From contig NZ_JAQTXM010000009.1 in assembly GCF_028688795.1 (NCBI RefSeq), positions 87,903-151,902 on the forward strand: 64,000 nt of DNA, given 5' to 3'. The position numbers were made by a program, and so were the translations under genes. Positions 9,361-18,119 of the stretch are shown in pieces. Each line of letters opens with the position of its first letter. Position 1 is the stretch's first letter. Below the pieces are notes generated by a model that was not told where the DNA came from, searched no databases, and worked only from the letters and a program-made list of their open reading frames with translations. This stretch comes from Rhodoferax sp. (GTDB lineage Bacteria > Pseudomonadota > Gammaproteobacteria > Burkholderiales > Burkholderiaceae_C).

Positions 9361-10104
9361 ATGAGTAACACCGACTTTGCCCTCGCTGTCGAAGATCTGA
9401 CCGTATCGTTTGACGGGTTTAAGGCAATCGATGCGCTGAACCTGTACATCGATAAAAACGAATTACGCGTGATCATTGGTCCGAACGGTGCCGGGAAAAC
9501 AACGCTGCTTGACCTCATTTGCGGAAAGACGCGGGCCAGCGGCGGCAGCATCAAGTTCAAGAATGAGGAGATCCTCCAAATTCCGGAACACATGCGGGTT
9601 CGCCTGGGAATCGGCCGCAAGTTTCAAACACCGTCCATTTACGAAAACCTTTCGGTTTTCAAGAACCTGGAGGTCTCCTACCCCGCTGGTCGTTCAGTCT
9701 GGGGCGCGCTGGCCTTCAAGTGCACGGATGACATTCGTTCCCGTGTGGAGGCCGTAGCTGCTGACATTGGACTTGCTGACCGGTTGGAGACCGAGGCGGG
9801 TTTGCTCTCGCATGGGCAAAAGCAGTGGCTGGAAATAGGCATGTTGCTGATGCAAGATCCAGAACTTCTCATGCTTGATGAACCAATTGCCGGTATGAGC
9901 TCGCGGGAGCGAGACCTGACGGCTGAGCTGCTTCAGCGTATTTGCAAGAACCGCGCCGTGATCGTGATCGAACACGACATGGAGTTTGTCAAGAAGATTG
10001 CCCACAAGGTCACCGTTATGCACCAGGGAAAGATTCTTGCCGAGGGCCCCATGGACAAAGTGCAAGCCGACCCCAAGGTCATTGAAGTCTATCTTGGGCA
10101 TTGA
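9361..10104 (+). CDS. Amide/urea ABC transporter ATPase (UrtD-like)
   Basis: A 247-residue cytoplasmic ATPase of the LivG/UrtD type. It carries Walker A GPNGAGKTTLLD (about residues 40-51), the Q-loop in GRKFQTPSIYENLSV, LSHGQKQWLEIGMLL in place of a canonical LSGG signature (typical of UrtD), Walker B LLMLDEPIAGM and the switch histidine in VIEHDMEFV. AAAGGAG lies before the start. It powers uptake together with the next ATPase and the two permeases. Confidence 0.9.
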   Translation: MSNTDFALAVEDLTVSFDGFKAIDALNLYIDKNELRVIIGPNGAGKTTLLDLICGKTRASGGSIKFKNEEILQIPEHMRVRLGIGRKFQTPSIYENLSVFKNLEVSYPAGRSVWGALAFKCTDDIRSRVEAVAADIGLADRLETEAGLLSHGQKQWLEIGMLLMQDPELLMLDEPIAGMSSRERDLTAELLQRICKNRAVIVIEHDMEFVKKIAHKVTVMHQGKILAEGPMDKVQADPKVIEVYLGH

Positions 10105-10136
10105 CCCTCGTTCATTCATCGCGAAAGGAATATTCA

Positions 10137-10826
10137 ATGCTGCAAGTTCAGAATTTATCAGTGGCTTACGGGCAGAGCGAAGCCCTGCATGGTGTCTCTT
10201 TTGAAGGACGTGTCAATGAAACAGTAGCCATCATGGGGCGCAATGGCATGGGCAAGACAACTCTATTCAAGAGCCTGATGGGAATCTTGCCAATCAAGGG
10301 TGGCAGCATCAGTGTGGCGGGACAGGATGTCTCCCATGACGAGAGCTTTCGCAGGGTGGCCAAGGGCATCGCCTATGTGCCACAGGGCCGCATGATTTTT
10401 CCAACCCTGAGCGTGGAGGAAAACATCCAGACGGGCCTGGAAAATGCCAAAGAAAAAGTCGTGCCCGAGGAAATATACGCCCTGTTTCCGGTGTTGTGGG
10501 ACATGCGGCGGCGCAAAGGTGGCAACCTGTCTGGCGGTCAGCAGCAACAGTTAGCCATCGCACGCGCCCTGGCGACTGACCCCAAGGTGTTGTTGCTGGA
10601 TGAGCCTACCGAAGGTATCCAGCCATCCATCATCAAAGACATCGCCAAAGCGCTCAACGAGATACGCAAGATGCGCCAGATCACCATCATCGTGTCTGAG
10701 CAAGTCCTGTCGTTTGCCATGGATGTGGCAGACCGGCTGTTTGTGATCGAGGGCGGCCGGTTTGTGCATGAAACCGCACGCGTTGATACCGACCAGCAAC
10801 ACATCAAGTCCTACCTGTCTGTTTAG
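10137..10826 (+). CDS. Amide/urea ABC transporter ATPase (UrtE-like)
   Basis: A 229-residue ATPase of the LivF/UrtE type. Motifs are Walker A GRNGMGKTTLFKSLMG, Q-loop AYVPQGRMIFPTLSVEEN, signature NLSGGQQQQLAIARAL and Walker B VLLLDEPTEGIQPS. The start MLQVQNLSVAYG was chosen because GAAAGGAA lies just before it; an earlier in-frame codon at 10101 would overlap the previous gene. It is the fifth and last transporter gene and is followed 40 bases later by formamidase. Confidence 0.9.
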   Translation: MLQVQNLSVAYGQSEALHGVSFEGRVNETVAIMGRNGMGKTTLFKSLMGILPIKGGSISVAGQDVSHDESFRRVAKGIAYVPQGRMIFPTLSVEENIQTGLENAKEKVVPEEIYALFPVLWDMRRRKGGNLSGGQQQQLAIARALATDPKVLLLDEPTEGIQPSIIKDIAKALNEIRKMRQITIIVSEQVLSFAMDVADRLFVIEGGRFVHETARVDTDQQHIKSYLSV

Positions 10827-10866
10827 CTTTCATCTTTATCTATTTTCAACCCTGAAGGAGAACGAA

Positions 10867-12093
10867 ATGGCCGAAACACTGATTTCCGTTGACCTGAGCA
10901 AGTCACCGCTTGAGAACGAAAATATCCACAACCGCTGGCATCCTGATATACCGATGGCTGTTTGGGTGAATCCGGGTGATGATTTCATCCTAGAGACCTT
11001 CGACTGGACCGGCGGGTTCATCAAAAACAACGATTCAGCCGATGATGTGCGTGACATCGACCTGAGTACGGTGCACTACTTGTCGGGCCCCGTGGGCGTA
11101 AGGGGCGCAGAGCCTGGCGACCTGTTGGTGGTTGATTTGTTGGACATTGGCGCCAAACAAGACAGCTTATGGGGATTTAACGGCTTCTTCTCGAAAAAGA
11201 ACGGTGGGGGCTTTCTCACTGAGCACTTTCCCGAGGCACAGAAATCGATTTGGGACATTAAAGGCATGTTCACCAGTTCACGCCATGTGCCCGGAGTCAA
11301 TTACGCTGGATTGATCCATCCAGGTTTGATTGGCTGCTTGCCTGACCCCAAAATGCTTGAGATGTGGAATGCCCGTGAGCAGGCCCTGATTGATACCGAC
11401 CCCACCGCCGGTCTTGCGAACCCTCCGTTTGCAGACACCGCCCACATGGGCAGATTAAAAGGTGAGGCCAAGGCCAAAGCGGCCGCAGAGGGTGCTCGCA
11501 CAGTGCCTCCTCGTGAACATGGTGGCAATTGCGACATCAAGGATTTGTCGCGAGGTGCCAAGGTGTACTTCCCCGTGTATGTGGACGGCGCAGGCCTGTC
11601 TGTTGGCGACCTGCACTTCAGCCAAGGCGACGGTGAAATCACCTTTTGCGGTGCCATCGAGATGGCTGGATGGGTACACATGAAAGTCACGCTGCTGAAA
11701 GGCGGCATGGCCAAATACGGCATCAAGAATCCAATTTTTAAACCGAGCCCGATCACGCCTACTTATAACGATTACCTGATTTTCGAAGGCATCAGTGTCG
11801 ATGAAAGCGGCAAACAGTACTACCTTGATGTCAATGTGGCCTACCGTCAGGCTTGCCTGAACGCCATTGAATACCTGAAAAAATTCGGCTATTCAGGAGC
11901 GCAGGCTTATTCGATTCTGGGCACTGCCCCGGTACAGGGCCACATCAGTGGTGTGGTGGATGTTCCCAATTCGTGTGCCACGCTATGGCTTCCTACGCAG
12001 ATTTTTGACTTCGACATCAACCCCTGTGCGGCCGGACCCATCAAGTACCTGGACGGCTCAGTGGTCATGCCACTGTCACCTGACCTGACCTGA
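10867..12093 (+). CDS. fmdA: Formamidase/acetamidase FmdA
   Basis: A 408-residue enzyme that hydrolyses formamide (and to some degree acetamide) to the acid and ammonia in the cytosol. It matches the FmdA family throughout: HNRWHPDIPMAVWVNPGDDF, SGPVGVRGAEPGDLL, HPGLIGCLP, PPREHGGNCDIKDLSRG and a C-terminal VDVPNSCATLWLP. The start at 10867 follows AAGGAGAACGAA; an upstream in-frame codon lies within the ATPase gene. Its place after the ABC transporter mirrors the fmd locus of Methylophilus methylotrophus, although the gene order differs. Confidence 0.94.
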   Translation: MAETLISVDLSKSPLENENIHNRWHPDIPMAVWVNPGDDFILETFDWTGGFIKNNDSADDVRDIDLSTVHYLSGPVGVRGAEPGDLLVVDLLDIGAKQDSLWGFNGFFSKKNGGGFLTEHFPEAQKSIWDIKGMFTSSRHVPGVNYAGLIHPGLIGCLPDPKMLEMWNAREQALIDTDPTAGLANPPFADTAHMGRLKGEAKAKAAAEGARTVPPREHGGNCDIKDLSRGAKVYFPVYVDGAGLSVGDLHFSQGDGEITFCGAIEMAGWVHMKVTLLKGGMAKYGIKNPIFKPSPITPTYNDYLIFEGISVDESGKQYYLDVNVAYRQACLNAIEYLKKFGYSGAQAYSILGTAPVQGHISGVVDVPNSCATLWLPTQIFDFDINPCAAGPIKYLDGSVVMPLSPDLT

Positions 12094-12108
12094 TTCGGGA
12101 CCTCTGTC

Positions 12109-12450
12109 ATGCCCACTTATGACTATGCCTGTGCCAGCTGCGGAGGCTTTGATGCCTTTCGCAGCTTGGCTGAGCGAAACGAGCCAGTTGCCTGTCCTGA
12201 CTGCGGAGCGGCTTCAGCACGGGTGTTCGCCACAGCACCGCGGCTGGCACTCATGGACAGTGGCACACGCCATGCCATGGCCACCAATGAACGCGCCCGG
12301 CATGAGCCTCAGCGCTCAAGTGAATACGCCCGCTTGCGCCATCCACCAGGTTGCGGATGTTGTTCGACTGCTGGTCGCAAGGCCACAGTGACCGCGCCCA
12401 ATGGAAATAAGGCGTTTCCAAGCAAGCGGCCCTGGATGATCAGCCATTAA
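12109..12450 (+). CDS. fmdB: FmdB family zinc-ribbon protein
   Basis: A 113-residue protein with an N-terminal FmdB zinc ribbon. It begins MPTYDYACASCG, and the second CxxC is in VACPDCG. The middle is low in conserved features, and a C-terminal PGCGCC adds cysteines. In Methylophilus, FmdB was proposed to regulate formamidase; the real role (regulator or metal handling) is unsettled. It is 15 bases after fmdA and 19 before amiE, so it is co-transcribed with both amidases. Confidence 0.88.
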   Translation: MPTYDYACASCGGFDAFRSLAERNEPVACPDCGAASARVFATAPRLALMDSGTRHAMATNERARHEPQRSSEYARLRHPPGCGCCSTAGRKATVTAPNGNKAFPSKRPWMISH

Positions 12451-12469
12451 TTTTTGAGGTACTTACATC

Positions 12470-13516
12470 ATGATGCACGGTGACATTTCAAGCAGCAAAG
12501 ACACGGTCGGTGTGGCCGTGGTCAATTACACGATGCCGCGTCTGCACACGACAGCCGAGGTTCTGGACAACGCGCGCAAGATTGCCGACATGATCGTCGG
12601 CATGAAATCCGGTTTGCCGGGCATGGATCTGGTGATCTTTCCAGAATACAGCACCCACGGCATCATGTATGACGCCAAGGAGATGTATGCCACGGCGTCA
12701 ACGGTACCAGGGGTAGAGACTGAAATTTTTGCGGAGGCCTGCCGCAAGGCTAAGGTTTGGGGCGTTTTCTCACTGACGGGTGAACAGCATGAAGAACACC
12801 CGAACAAGGCGCCTTACAACACCTTGATCCTGATGAATGACCAGGGTGAGATCGTTCAAAAGTACCGCAAGATCATGCCGTGGGTGCCGATCGAAGGCTG
12901 GTACCCAGGCAACTGCACCTATGTGAGCGACGGCCCTAAAGGCATCAAAATCAGCTTGATCATTTGTGATGATGGCAACTACCCTGAAATTTGGCGTGAC
13001 TGCGCCATGAAGGGTGCCGAACTTATTGTTCGTTGCCAGGGCTACATGTACCCGGCAAAGGACCAACAAGTGATGATGGCGAAGGCCATGGCTTGGGCAA
13101 ACAACTCTTATGTTGCGGTGGCAAACGCCGCGGGCTGGGATGGGGTGTACAGCTACTTTGGACACAGCGCCATCATCGGGTTTGATGGCCGCACGCTGGG
13201 CGAGTGCGGCGAAGAAGGCCATGGCGTGCAATACGCCGCGCTCTCCACCAGCCTGATACGAGATTTCCGAAAAAACGGGCAATCCGAAAACCATCTTTTC
13301 AAGTTGTTGCATCGCGGATATACGGGAATGATCAACTCAGGCGAAGGCGACAAAGGCGCAGCAGCCTGCCCGTTCAGCTTCTACAGCAACTGGGTCAACG
13401 ACCCGGAAGGAACTCAGCAAGCGGTAGAGGTCATGACGCGCCCCATGGTGGGAACGGAGGAGTGTCCTATTGAGGGCATTCCAAATCCATTGACTGTTGG
13501 TCACAGAAATGGCTGA
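12470..13516 (+). CDS. amiE: Aliphatic amidase AmiE
   Basis: A 348-residue nitrilase-superfamily amidase that converts short aliphatic amides (acetamide, propionamide, acrylamide) to acids and ammonia. The alignment to Pseudomonas AmiE is nearly gap-free from MxHGDISSS. The catalytic triad is E59 (FPEYS), K134 (KYRKIMPW) and C166 ([10 protein letters not shown]), and E142 is also present. The length and the [10 protein letters not shown] region fit AmiE better than formamidase AmiF. GAGG precedes the start. As last gene of the island it gives a second amidase next to fmdA, so the operon probably serves a mix of C1-C3 amides. Confidence 0.94.
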   Translation: MMHGDISSSKDTVGVAVVNYTMPRLHTTAEVLDNARKIADMIVGMKSGLPGMDLVIFPEYSTHGIMYDAKEMYATASTVPGVETEIFAEACRKAKVWGVFSLTGEQHEEHPNKAPYNTLILMNDQGEIVQKYRKIMPWVPIEGWYPGNCTYVSDGPKGIKISLIICDDGNYPEIWRDCAMKGAELIVRCQGYMYPAKDQQVMMAKAMAWANNSYVAVANAAGWDGVYSYFGHSAIIGFDGRTLGECGEEGHGVQYAALSTSLIRDFRKNGQSENHLFKLLHRGYTGMINSGEGDKGAAACPFSFYSNWVNDPEGTQQAVEVMTRPMVGTEECPIEGIPNPLTVGHRNG

Positions 13517-13608
13517 GACGCAGGGTTAATTTCGGGCAAGCCACAGGGTCGTAAGTGGCCGAAAGTTTGGTCGTAGTAGGCGCAAGGTCGGGTGGCATCA
13601 ACACGCTG

Positions 13609-15426
13609 TCACCCAAATCGCCGGCTAAATCCGCCGTCTCCCCCCACCCCAATCACCAACCGGTGCGTCGCCCGTGTCGCCGCCACATAAAACACACGAG
13701 CCGCTTCCGCCTCGTCCTCACCGGCGGCCGGCATGTGCCCCACACCGGGCAGGGCTACCACAGGGAACTCCAGGCCTTTGCTGGCGTGCATGGTCATCAC
13801 CTTGATCTTGTCGCTGGTTGGGTCAAAGTCGCCGGGACTGACGCGGTTTTCCAGCGGCAGGCCACGCTGGCGTAGCACTTGGGCGCACAGGTCGCGGGTT
13901 TTCCAGTCAGCACACAGCACGGCCAAGTCGCCCCAAGCGTGACCCTCGTTGTGGGCAGTGCTCAAGTGGTCGGCAATGGCATAAGCCTCGTCGCGCAAGG
14001 TGGGCATGCGGATGATCAGCGGTGCTTCGCCATCACGGCCGCAGCTGATGGGGTGCAGGCTTGGAATGGCGTCGTCGTCATCGCTGGCTTCATCGGGCTT
14101 GAGTAAATCGGCGGCCACCAGGCTGGCCACCTGCAGGATTTGCCGGGTGTTGCGGTAGTTGATGCGCAGGATGGTTGAGTAACCTTTGCCCACCGCTTTG
14201 ATGCCAACGCTCTTGAGCGTGAACTTGAGCCGGCTGCGCTTGTAAATGCTTTGTGCATCGTCATACAGCACCAGTAGGCTGTTGCTGGCGGGGTCTACCA
14301 TTTGCACCACCAGCTTGAGCCATTCGGGCGCAAAGTCGTGGCCTTCGTCAATCAGCACGGCCTGGTACTGGCCGCCGGGGATTTGGCTACGCGCCACACC
14401 GCGGATCACAGCATCGACAAGGTCATCAAAAAAGTGAGCGCTTTGCGCAGGCAAGGTCTGGCCAAACGCCCGAATTTGCTCATGACACCATTTGTGAAAG
14501 TGCCGCACATGCACTTTCTCGTCCAAGCCCTTGGCGGCCATCACGCTGTGCAGCTTCACGCCCAGCGGTTCGTTAAAACACAGGATCAGGATGGGTTTGC
14601 TGCTGGCCGTGCTGGCCTTTGCCAAATACTCCGCGCGGTAACCCAGAATCATGGTTTTGCCCGAGCCCGCCACGCCGTGAATCACGCGGTGGCCGTCGCC
14701 CAAAGACCGTGCCAATTGCTCCTGCTGCAGGTCCATCACGCGCATCATGCTGGGCAGGTCGGCCAGGGTGTCGGTGTCATCAAACAGCGGCTCCTGGGTG
14801 GGCACGCGCACCTCGGGAAACAAAATCCAGCGTACCCGCTCCAGCATGGGCAGCGTCATCACACCGCGCATCATGTAGGGGAACATGTCCCACAGGCGAC
14901 TTTGCAGGTCTTCGGCGTCCACCGTTTCCAGCATCTCGTCTTTGCACAACACGCGGTGCGGCTCGATGGCGTGGTGCAGCTCGGCGGCCTTGAATTGCTG
15001 GCGCGTGATGTTGGTAAAGACCACGCCGTAGCTCCACGGGAACGCAATTTGCCCTTGGTGCGGGCCGTCGGGCTGCGTCAGCTGCGGGTCGCGTTTCAGG
15101 GCATCAACTACCTGGTGCGCATACTGGCGGGCCTGTTCGAGCGGGTTGATCACGGTTTTAGGCGTGCCGTCGGGCAGGATGGTCCAGGTGTGTTTGTCAG
15201 CCTGCCCGATGGTGGCGAGCTTCCAGTCTTTGACTTCCAGCACCAGCAGGCCGCGGCGCGGGTGCATCACGATGAAGTCCGGGTGCGCCTGCCTGGGGCC
15301 TACCGGCACGTCGTACCACAGCAGGTAATCGTCGTCGAGCTTGTCTTGCAGCCGCTGGGCCAGGCGGCGCTCACCGCTGGTCATGCGTGCGGTGCAGGCG
15401 CTCAATGCGGGTATCAGCGTTGCCAT
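13609..15426 (-). CDS. NERD-domain UvrD/Rep-type helicase
   Basis: A 605-residue fusion of an N-terminal NERD nuclease-related domain and a superfamily 1 helicase. The NERD part lies at about residues 15-110 (DFIVMHPRRGLLVLEVKDWK, with the D...ExK pattern). The helicase has Walker A HGVAGSGKTMIL, Walker B VLIDEGHDF, motif III YDDAQSIYKR, motif IV LRINYRNT, and motifs V/VI TMHASKGLEFPVV and VAATRAT. The start was set at MATLIPALS; the 42 upstream residues are low-complexity and have no support. Such proteins act on DNA in repair or in defence against foreign DNA. The substrate is unknown and no defence partners are visible nearby. Confidence 0.85.
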   Translation of the reverse strand: MATLIPALSACTARMTSGERRLAQRLQDKLDDDYLLWYDVPVGPRQAHPDFIVMHPRRGLLVLEVKDWKLATIGQADKHTWTILPDGTPKTVINPLEQARQYAHQVVDALKRDPQLTQPDGPHQGQIAFPWSYGVVFTNITRQQFKAAELHHAIEPHRVLCKDEMLETVDAEDLQSRLWDMFPYMMRGVMTLPMLERVRWILFPEVRVPTQEPLFDDTDTLADLPSMMRVMDLQQEQLARSLGDGHRVIHGVAGSGKTMILGYRAEYLAKASTASSKPILILCFNEPLGVKLHSVMAAKGLDEKVHVRHFHKWCHEQIRAFGQTLPAQSAHFFDDLVDAVIRGVARSQIPGGQYQAVLIDEGHDFAPEWLKLVVQMVDPASNSLLVLYDDAQSIYKRSRLKFTLKSVGIKAVGKGYSTILRINYRNTRQILQVASLVAADLLKPDEASDDDDAIPSLHPISCGRDGEAPLIIRMPTLRDEAYAIADHLSTAHNEGHAWGDLAVLCADWKTRDLCAQVLRQRGLPLENRVSPGDFDPTSDKIKVMTMHASKGLEFPVVALPGVGHMPAAGEDEAEAARVFYVAATRATHRLVIGVGGDGGFSRRFG

Positions 15427-15511
15427 TGAATTTGTCTCGTCCCTGAGGTGTGTAGGCTGATGATAAGCCGGTCTCAAATGGGACGGATGGCCGGCAGCTG
15501 CGGGTTGCGTG

Positions 15512-15676
15512 CTACTTTTTATTGGTGAAAAACAGCGACAAACCCACCGCAATCAAAATCAGCGGCCACCAGGTTCTGAGCAGTGCTGCCAGGCTGACAT
15601 TGATCAGCCCCAGGTTGGTCAGCAGAAAAAATGTGCCTACGCACACCAGCACAATGGCCGCAAAATTACCCTTCAT
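15512..15676 (-). CDS. Small two-helix membrane protein (LiaF/DUF5668-like)
   Basis: A 54-residue ORF. It begins MKGNFAAIVLVCVG and ends SLFFTNKK. Two hydrophobic segments (about 5-20 and 37-51) flank a short polar turn with NLGLINVS and RTWWPL. This pattern (turn with NLG and WPL) is that of the LiaI/LiaF-like transmembrane region. AAGGAA stands six bases before ATG, and codon use matches the neighbours. It lies between the SulP transporter terminator and the helicase gene on the same strand. Function unknown. Confidence 0.75.
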   Translation of the reverse strand: MKGNFAAIVLVCVGTFFLLTNLGLINVSLAALLRTWWPLILIAVGLSLFFTNKK

Positions 15677-15693
15677 GGTGTTCCTTTGTCAGA

Positions 15694-15717
15694 TTAAAAA
15701 CGGGCCCATACGCCCGG
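15694..15717 (-). terminator. Rho-independent terminator after the SulP gene
   Basis: Read on the minus strand, CGGGC (15716-15712) pairs with GCCCG (15705-15701) around a six-base loop and is followed by TTTTT (15700-15696). It lies 39 bases after the SulP stop codon. Confidence 0.6.
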
Positions 15718-15755
15718 CCAATGGCTGCCATTGTCTGTGCACGGCGGTGATGCCG

Positions 15756-17549
15756 TCACACCTCATCCCAGTCTTTCCAGTTCACCGCATGGGTGTCGCG
15801 GTACAGGTTGACGGCGCTGCCCACGGTGGGCGAAAAGATGTCGTGGCCAATGATGTCGAGCGTGCCGTAGCCACGTAGCCGGTCTTTGACCTGGCCCTTG
15901 AGGCCGGCAAACCACAGCTCAATGCCTTGTTGCTTGAGCTCCTGGTACAGGCTCACCAGCGCATCAGCCGCGGTGATGTCGACATGGGTGATGGCATTGG
16001 CCACCACCACCAGGCGGTGTGTGGGGGTGGGCGCGGTGGCAATGGCGCGTTTGGCTTGTGTACGAAAAAGTTCACCATTGGCAAAAAACAGCTGGGCGTC
16101 CCAACGAAACAGCACCAGGCCGGGCACTTGGCGGCCCTCCGGGTGGCGGGTGATGTCGTGGTAGCCCTTGGTGCGGCCAACCCGCGCCAGCACCGCAAAA
16201 TACGGGTGCCAGGCATTCCACAGCAGCAACAGCATGGCCAGCACCAGGGTGATGACAATACCCTCAATCACGCCGATCAGCGCCACGCCAAAAAAGCTGG
16301 TCAGTGACAGCGCAAACTCCGCCTTGCTGATGCGGTACAACTCGCGCATGCCCGCCACGTCGGCAAATGACAGGCAAGCTGCCATCACCACCGCCCCCAG
16401 TACCGCGCTGGGTAGGCTTTGCAGCAGCCCCGGCGCAAGCAACAGCAGCATCACAATGGCCAGCGCCCCCACCACACCGGTGAGCTGAGTTTTAGCCCCG
16501 GCCGATTCCGCCACCGGCGTGCGCGACGCGCTGGCGCTAACCGAAAAGCCCTGAAACACCCCGGCGGCCATGTTGGCTATACCCAATGCCACCATTTCCT
16601 GATTCTGGTTCACCTGATAGCCCCCGCGCTGCGCCAGTGCGCGTGACAGCACGCTGGTGTCGGCAAACGACAGCAAGGAGATGATCAACGCGCCCGGCAG
16701 CAGCTGCAGCATGTCGCGCCAGGACACCAGCGGAATGTGCCACTGTGGCAAGCCCTGCGGCAGGTTGCCCAGCACCACCACCTGAAACGTGTCGGCCAGG
16801 TTGAATCCGGCAGACACGGCGGTGGCCAGCACCACCGCCAGCAAGATGCCGGGCCAACGCGGCCGCCAGTGGGCCATGAGCAAAATCAGCGTCAGGCTGG
16901 CTCCGCCTATCAGCAGTGCCATCTGGTTCGTCTTGCCTGCGGCAATGCCTTGCACCAGCCGCGTTGTTTGTTCCAGCAGGCCGTCGGCCTTGACCGAAAA
17001 GCCGAACACCTTGGGCAATTGGCCGATCAGCACCGTGAGGGCAATGGCGTTCAAAAACCCGATGCGGATCGGCTTGGACAACAAGTCAGCCACCAGGCCC
17101 AAACGGGCCAGCCCGATCAGCAGCGAGCAGGCGCCCGACAACAGCGCCAGCATGCCCGCCAATACAACTGCACGCTCAACGCTGCCTGCGGCCATGGGCA
17201 AGATCAACACCGCAATCACCGCCGCCAGAGTTGAATCCGGCCCCAGCACCAAGATGCGGCTGGGGCCAAACAGCGCGTAGGCCAGCAGCGGGACGATGGT
17301 GGCGTACAGCCCGTGAATGGCGGGCAGCCCGGAGGCCTCGGCGTACCCCATGCCCACCGGTACCAGAATGGCGGTGAGCACCAGGCCGGCGACCAGGTCA
17401 TGCAAAAACCATGCGCTTTGGTAGTTGCGCAAGGTGGCCAGCCCGGGCAGCCAGCGTTGCAGCCAGGTGAGGCGCTGCCACGCCAGCAATGCCGAGCCGG
17501 GCTGAGGCACGGGCGGCGGCTTGGGTGTGGGCTGGGTGGCATTGTCCAT
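15756..17549 (-). CDS. SulP family inorganic anion transporter with STAS domain
   Basis: A 597-residue inner-membrane transporter. It has about 12-14 hydrophobic helices (residues 50-430), the SulP signature region LVLTAILVPVGMGYAEASGLPAIHGLYA, and a C-terminal cytosolic STAS domain (about 470-575, HVDITAADALVSLYQELKQQG). Family members carry sulfate, bicarbonate or other anions, and this sequence alone does not decide which. No carbonic anhydrase or sulfate-assimilation gene is adjacent. It ends at a terminator and is divergent from the YchJ-like gene. Confidence 0.92.
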   Translation of the reverse strand: MDNATQPTPKPPPVPQPGSALLAWQRLTWLQRWLPGLATLRNYQSAWFLHDLVAGLVLTAILVPVGMGYAEASGLPAIHGLYATIVPLLAYALFGPSRILVLGPDSTLAAVIAVLILPMAAGSVERAVVLAGMLALLSGACSLLIGLARLGLVADLLSKPIRIGFLNAIALTVLIGQLPKVFGFSVKADGLLEQTTRLVQGIAAGKTNQMALLIGGASLTLILLMAHWRPRWPGILLAVVLATAVSAGFNLADTFQVVVLGNLPQGLPQWHIPLVSWRDMLQLLPGALIISLLSFADTSVLSRALAQRGGYQVNQNQEMVALGIANMAAGVFQGFSVSASASRTPVAESAGAKTQLTGVVGALAIVMLLLLAPGLLQSLPSAVLGAVVMAACLSFADVAGMRELYRISKAEFALSLTSFFGVALIGVIEGIVITLVLAMLLLLWNAWHPYFAVLARVGRTKGYHDITRHPEGRQVPGLVLFRWDAQLFFANGELFRTQAKRAIATAPTPTHRLVVVANAITHVDITAADALVSLYQELKQQGIELWFAGLKGQVKDRLRGYGTLDIIGHDIFSPTVGSAVNLYRDTHAVNWKDWDEV

Positions 17550-17606
17550 GGTGAGGCAACCAGTTTACGTGCCGGCTGGCGTCTGTGCGCCGTTACCATT
17601 GCGCGC

Positions 17607-18014
17607 ATGAAAAAGACCACCCTTGCCGCCCACGCCGCCTGCCCCTGCGACAGCGGTCAACCCTATGGCGACTGCTGCGGCCCGTGGCATGCTGGCTACG
17701 CACAAGGCACACCCGCCCCCACGCCCGAGGCACTGATGCGCTCGCGCTACAGCGCCTACGTGTTGGGGCTGATTGACTACCTGCTGGCCACCTGGCACCC
17801 GTCCACCTCGCCGGGTGAGCTGGAGCTGTCACCCGTTAAATGGTTGGGCCTGGAAGTGCGCCACGCCCAGGCCACGGGCGACGCGGGTGTGGTGGAGTTT
17901 GTGGCCCGCTACCGTGACAGCGGCAAAGGCGTGCGCCTGCATGAAATCAGCCGCTTTGTGCGTGAAGCGGGGCGCTGGTTGTACATCGATGGCGAGATGC
18001 AGGAACCGGAGTGA
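17607..18014 (+). CDS. YchJ/UPF0225 family SEC-C zinc-binding protein
   Basis: A 135-residue protein with an N-terminal SEC-C motif (ACPCDSGQPYGDCCGPWHAG, two CxC/CC zinc ligands). The YchJ body follows: ALMRSRYSAYVLGLIDYLLATWHPST and FVARYRDSGKGVRLHEISRFVREAGRWLYIDG, an NTF2-like fold. The start follows a short leader divergent from SulP, and an earlier in-frame start would overlap that gene. Function is not settled; zinc binding and a role tied to secretion have been proposed for the family. Confidence 0.85.
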   Translation: MKKTTLAAHAACPCDSGQPYGDCCGPWHAGYAQGTPAPTPEALMRSRYSAYVLGLIDYLLATWHPSTSPGELELSPVKWLGLEVRHAQATGDAGVVEFVARYRDSGKGVRLHEISRFVREAGRWLYIDGEMQEPE

Positions 18015-18025
18015 AAGGGTTAGAC

Positions 18026-18080
18026 GCTATATTTATTGCAGCTGCTTGCGCAGGTTTTACAAGGGCTAGAGGCCTAAAAT
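18026..18080 (+). repeat. Interspersed repeat copy 1
   Basis: The copy reads GCTGCTTGCGCAGG, then TTTTACAAGGGCTAGAGG, then CCTAAAAT. It fills most of the gap between the convergent YchJ-like and leuA genes. Five other intergenic copies share the AAGGGCTA core. Confidence 0.75.
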
Positions 18081-18119
18081 GCCACTAACTCAACTGCAAC
18101 TGGCGTGACAGCGGCCGTG

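Noticed and set aside
5825..10826. A true urea-utilisation (urt-ure) locus
   Set aside because: No urease or urea carboxylase gene lies in the window, and two amidases directly follow the transporter.
12470..13516. Formamidase AmiF instead of AmiE
   Set aside because: The sequence follows AmiE nearly without gaps from the first residues and shares the AmiE start; FmdA already covers formamide.
14302..15429. 375-residue plus-strand ORF opposite the helicase gene
   Set aside because: It is rich in His, Gln and Arg, has no recognisable motif, and mirrors the codon structure of the well-supported helicase on the other strand.
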